7,587 bases of DNA. It comes from Planctomycetota bacterium. Its GTDB lineage: Bacteria; Planctomycetota; GCA-002687715. Each line of letters begins with the position of its first letter. Within the stretch, counting starts at the first letter, position 1. The DNA lies in NCBI GenBank assembly GCA_013213915.1, contig JABSRK010000171.1, positions 1-7,587 of the forward strand, given 5' to 3'. A program made the translations under genes and the position numbers. Shown here piece after piece: positions 6,145 to 7,587 of the stretch. The notes beneath the pieces are model-generated. The model was not told the origin of the DNA and ran no database searches. It saw only the letters and a program-made list of their open reading frames with translations.

Positions 6145-6609
6145 ATGGACATCAACCTGCGCGTCAATGGAGCGCAGCGATCAGCGGACGTGGAACCACG
6201 GACCCTGCTCTGCCATCTTCTGCGCGACGAGCTCGACCTGACCGGCACCCACGTCGGCTGCGAGACGTCCCTGTGCGGCGCCTGCACCGTCCTGGTGGAC
6301 GGCAAGGCCATCAAGTCGTGCACCCGCCTGGCCGTCCAGTGCGACGGACAGGAGGTGACCACCATCGAGGGCCTGGAGAAGGACGGAGAGCTGCACGCAC
6401 TGCAGACGGCCTTCCGCGAGAAGCACGGGTTGCAATGCGGCTACTGCACGACGGGCATGATCATGACCGCTGTCGAGGTGATCGAACGCGGGTGGGCCAA
6501 GGACGACCCGGGCGTCCGCCATGCACTGGAGGGGAACCTCTGCCGGTGCACGGGATACCAGAACATCGTTGACGCGGTGCTCACCGCCGCGGAGAGGGTG
6601 TCGTCATGA
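6145..6609 (+). CDS. Molybdenum hydroxylase small [2Fe-2S] subunit (CoxS-like)
   Basis: This 154-residue subunit of the xanthine dehydrogenase / aerobic CO dehydrogenase family carries electrons from the molybdenum site toward FAD through two [2Fe-2S] clusters. The plant-ferredoxin-type cluster is held by Cys39, Cys44, Cys47 and Cys59 (GCETSLCGACTVLVDG and KSC). The second cluster, in the helical C-terminal domain, uses Cys98, Cys101, Cys133 and Cys135 (QCGYCTTGMIM and GNLCRCTGYQNIVDAV). All eight ligands are present and the length is normal, so the gene looks intact. Its TGA overlaps the start of the large-subunit gene (ATGA, 6606-6609), indicating translational coupling. No FAD (CoxM-like) gene lies upstream; the gene before it is divergent. 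The substrate cannot be deduced from this subunit, so CO dehydrogenase is only one option among related aldehyde, purine or aromatic hydroxylases. Confidence 0.93.
   Translation: MDINLRVNGAQRSADVEPRTLLCHLLRDELDLTGTHVGCETSLCGACTVLVDGKAIKSCTRLAVQCDGQEVTTIEGLEKDGELHALQTAFREKHGLQCGYCTTGMIMTAVEVIERGWAKDDPGVRHALEGNLCRCTGYQNIVDAVLTAAERVSS
6591..6597 (+). promoter_or_regulatory. Shine-Dalgarno site for the CoxL-like subunit
   Basis: GGAGAGG inside the end of the small-subunit gene lies 8 bases before ATG 6606. With the ATGA overlap it supports coupled translation. Confidence 0.55.
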
Positions 6610-7166
6610 GTCGCACGTTCATCGGAAAGCCGATCGCTCGCAAGGAAGACCGGCGCTTCATCCGCGGACTCGGCAAGTACGTCGATGACGTCAACTTCCC
6701 CAACCTGCATCACTGCGCGATCCTGCGATCACCGTTCGCCCACGCCCGCATCAACGGATACGACCTCGCGGCCGCCAAGGCCATGCCGGGGGTCGTCGGT
6801 GTGTTCACGGGTGAGGACACGGAGTGGATCGGTGGTGTGCCGCGCGCGGCCACGATCCCGGAGATCGTGGAGTCACCCAAGTGTCCGGTGCTCGCCGAGA
6901 AGAAGGTCCGGTTCGTCGGCGAACCCGTCGTCGCCGTGGTCGCGAAGACACTCGGCCTGGCCCTCGACGCGCTCGAGGCCGTGGAGGTGGACTGGGAACA
7001 ACTCGACGTGGTCGTCGATCCCGAGAAGGCCCTTGCGGACGGAGCCCCGAGAATCCACGACGAACTCAGCAGCAACCTCGCCTTCGACTGGAAGCTGGAC
7101 GGTGGGACGCTCACGTGGGAGGAGGCCAAGGAGAAGGCCGACCGTGTATCTCCCAGCCCCTCGTGA
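6606..7166 (+). CDS. Molybdopterin large subunit (CoxL-like), N-terminal part before a frameshift
   Basis: As read, the frame gives 186 residues, of which about 181 are family sequence. FIGKPIARKEDRRFIRGLGK and YVDDVNFPNLHHCAILRSPF (5-44) are the usual N-terminus of the large subunit. HARINGYDLAAAKAMPGVVG (46-65) and VRFVGEPVVAVVA (101-113) belong to the N-terminal Ald_Xan_dh_C domain, and WEQLDVVVDPEKAL (130-143) closes it. The reading then turns into SPSPS and a TGA (7164-7166), while the expected continuation appears in the +2 frame. The large subunit normally has about 750-800 residues and binds the molybdenum cofactor, so this fragment alone cannot be an enzyme. Either the gene is a pseudogene or one base was lost in sequencing. 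It is translationally coupled to the CoxS-like gene. Confidence 0.85.
   Translation: MSRTFIGKPIARKEDRRFIRGLGKYVDDVNFPNLHHCAILRSPFAHARINGYDLAAAKAMPGVVGVFTGEDTEWIGGVPRAATIPEIVESPKCPVLAEKKVRFVGEPVVAVVAKTLGLALDALEAVEVDWEQLDVVVDPEKALADGAPRIHDELSSNLAFDWKLDGGTLTWEEAKEKADRVSPSPS
7146..7150 (+). other. Frameshift site in the CoxL-like gene
   Basis: Upstream codons read GAC CGT GT- (Asp-Arg-Val) and downstream codons read ATC TCC CAG CCC CTC GTG AAC CAG (ISQPLVNQ). Adding one base after 7147, for example GTC ATC, restores ADRVISQPLVNQRLAP, the normal family sequence at this point. No repeat or homopolymer of the kind used in programmed slippage is present at the site. Confidence 0.8.
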
Positions 7167-7587
7167 ACCAGCGCCTCGCACCCATCGCCATCGAGCCACG
7201 GGGCGTCATCGGCCAGCACGACGCGGGCACGGACGAGTACACGCTCCACACCTCGACCCAGATCCCCCACCTGGTGCGGACGTTCACCGCCGGCATGCTG
7301 GGCATCCCCGAGACCCGACTACGCGTCATTGCCCCGGACGTGGGCGGCGGCTTCGGGAGCAAGCTCAACGTGTACCGCGAAGAGGCGCTCATGGCGTTCC
7401 TCGCCGGTAAGTGCGGCGTCCCGGTGAAGTGGATCGAGCGGCGCAGTGAGAACTTCAACAGCACCATCCACGGACGCGGCCAGGTCGGCAAGATCAACCT
7501 GGCCGTCGGTGACGACGGGAAGATCTACGGCCTCTTCTACGAGGTGACGGCCGATCTCGGCGCCTACCATCACCTGCTGACACCCGC
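7148..7587 (+). CDS. Molybdopterin large subunit (CoxL-like), continuation after the frameshift, partial
   Basis: This frame is open to the right edge and encodes about 146 residues of the same protein. VNQRLAPIAIEPRGVIGQHD (from 7163) is the family's block leading into the molybdopterin-binding domain. STQIPHLVRTFTAGMLGIPE follows, and then VGGGFGSK (7340-7363), the glycine-rich cofactor-binding motif, and VKWIERRSENFNSTIHGRGQ. The C-terminal half lies beyond the window, including the loop that tells form I CO dehydrogenase (AYxCSFR) from related enzymes, so the substrate is open. The GTG at 7163 has no ribosome site and is a Val codon inside a conserved block, not a separate gene start. Together with the preceding part, about 327 residues of the subunit are seen. 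Confidence 0.87.
   Translation, partial: MSQPLVNQRLAPIAIEPRGVIGQHDAGTDEYTLHTSTQIPHLVRTFTAGMLGIPETRLRVIAPDVGGGFGSKLNVYREEALMAFLAGKCGVPVKWIERRSENFNSTIHGRGQVGKINLAVGDDGKIYGLFYEVTADLGAYHHLLTP

Noticed and set aside
7163..7587. A separate gene beginning at the GTG at 7163
   Set aside because: The GTG is the conserved Val of the VNQRLAP block, has no ribosome site, and joins smoothly to the upstream part once one base is restored.
1..7587. CRISPR arrays, insertion sequences, tRNA or rRNA genes
   Set aside because: No regularly spaced repeats, transposase sequence, terminal inverted repeats or RNA-gene folds were seen on either strand.

Overview
The window is GC-rich and densely coded on both strands. 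It looks like the chromosome of a Gram-negative-type bacterium, most plausibly a planctomycete (Planctomycetota). That lineage call is an inference. It rests on an ECF sigma factor fused through one membrane helix to carboxypeptidase-regulatory-like repeats, a layout I associate with that phylum, and on neighbouring lipopolysaccharide-core-type genes. No rRNA or other phylogenetic marker is present.

Layout. (1) Positions 1-1444, plus strand: the 3' end of a Kdo/WaaP-family (InaA-like) sugar kinase, overlapped by a WaaG-like GT-B glycosyltransferase that lacks most of its N-terminal Rossmann domain. (2) Positions 1446-3872, minus strand: an 808-residue sigma factor / membrane helix / multi-domain fusion that converges on the glycosyltransferase with one base between stop codons; a perfect hairpin spans both stops. 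(3) Positions 3989-5515, minus strand: a second membrane-anchored protein with the same type of beta-sandwich repeats but no sigma domain. Its frame is cut by a TGA, after which 45 more codons of family-like sequence continue in the same frame. (4) Positions 5534-5983, minus strand: a DCC-family (DUF393) protein, 18 bases upstream of the previous gene and probably co-transcribed with it. (5) Positions 6145-7587, plus strand and divergent: a molybdenum hydroxylase operon with the small [2Fe-2S] subunit (CoxS-like) overlapping the large molybdopterin subunit (CoxL-like). The large subunit has a one-base frameshift near 7147 and runs off the window.

How the parts work together. The left part belongs to envelope glycolipid synthesis. 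The middle looks like a membrane-tethered regulator with a sigma-less relative next to it. The right part is an oxidative enzyme whose FAD subunit is not in view. Three of the seven genes carry a lesion (N-terminal deletion, in-frame TGA, frameshift), so either real gene decay or assembly/read error must be considered. Apart from the sigma fusion and the interrupted gene beside it, I see no clearly new system.
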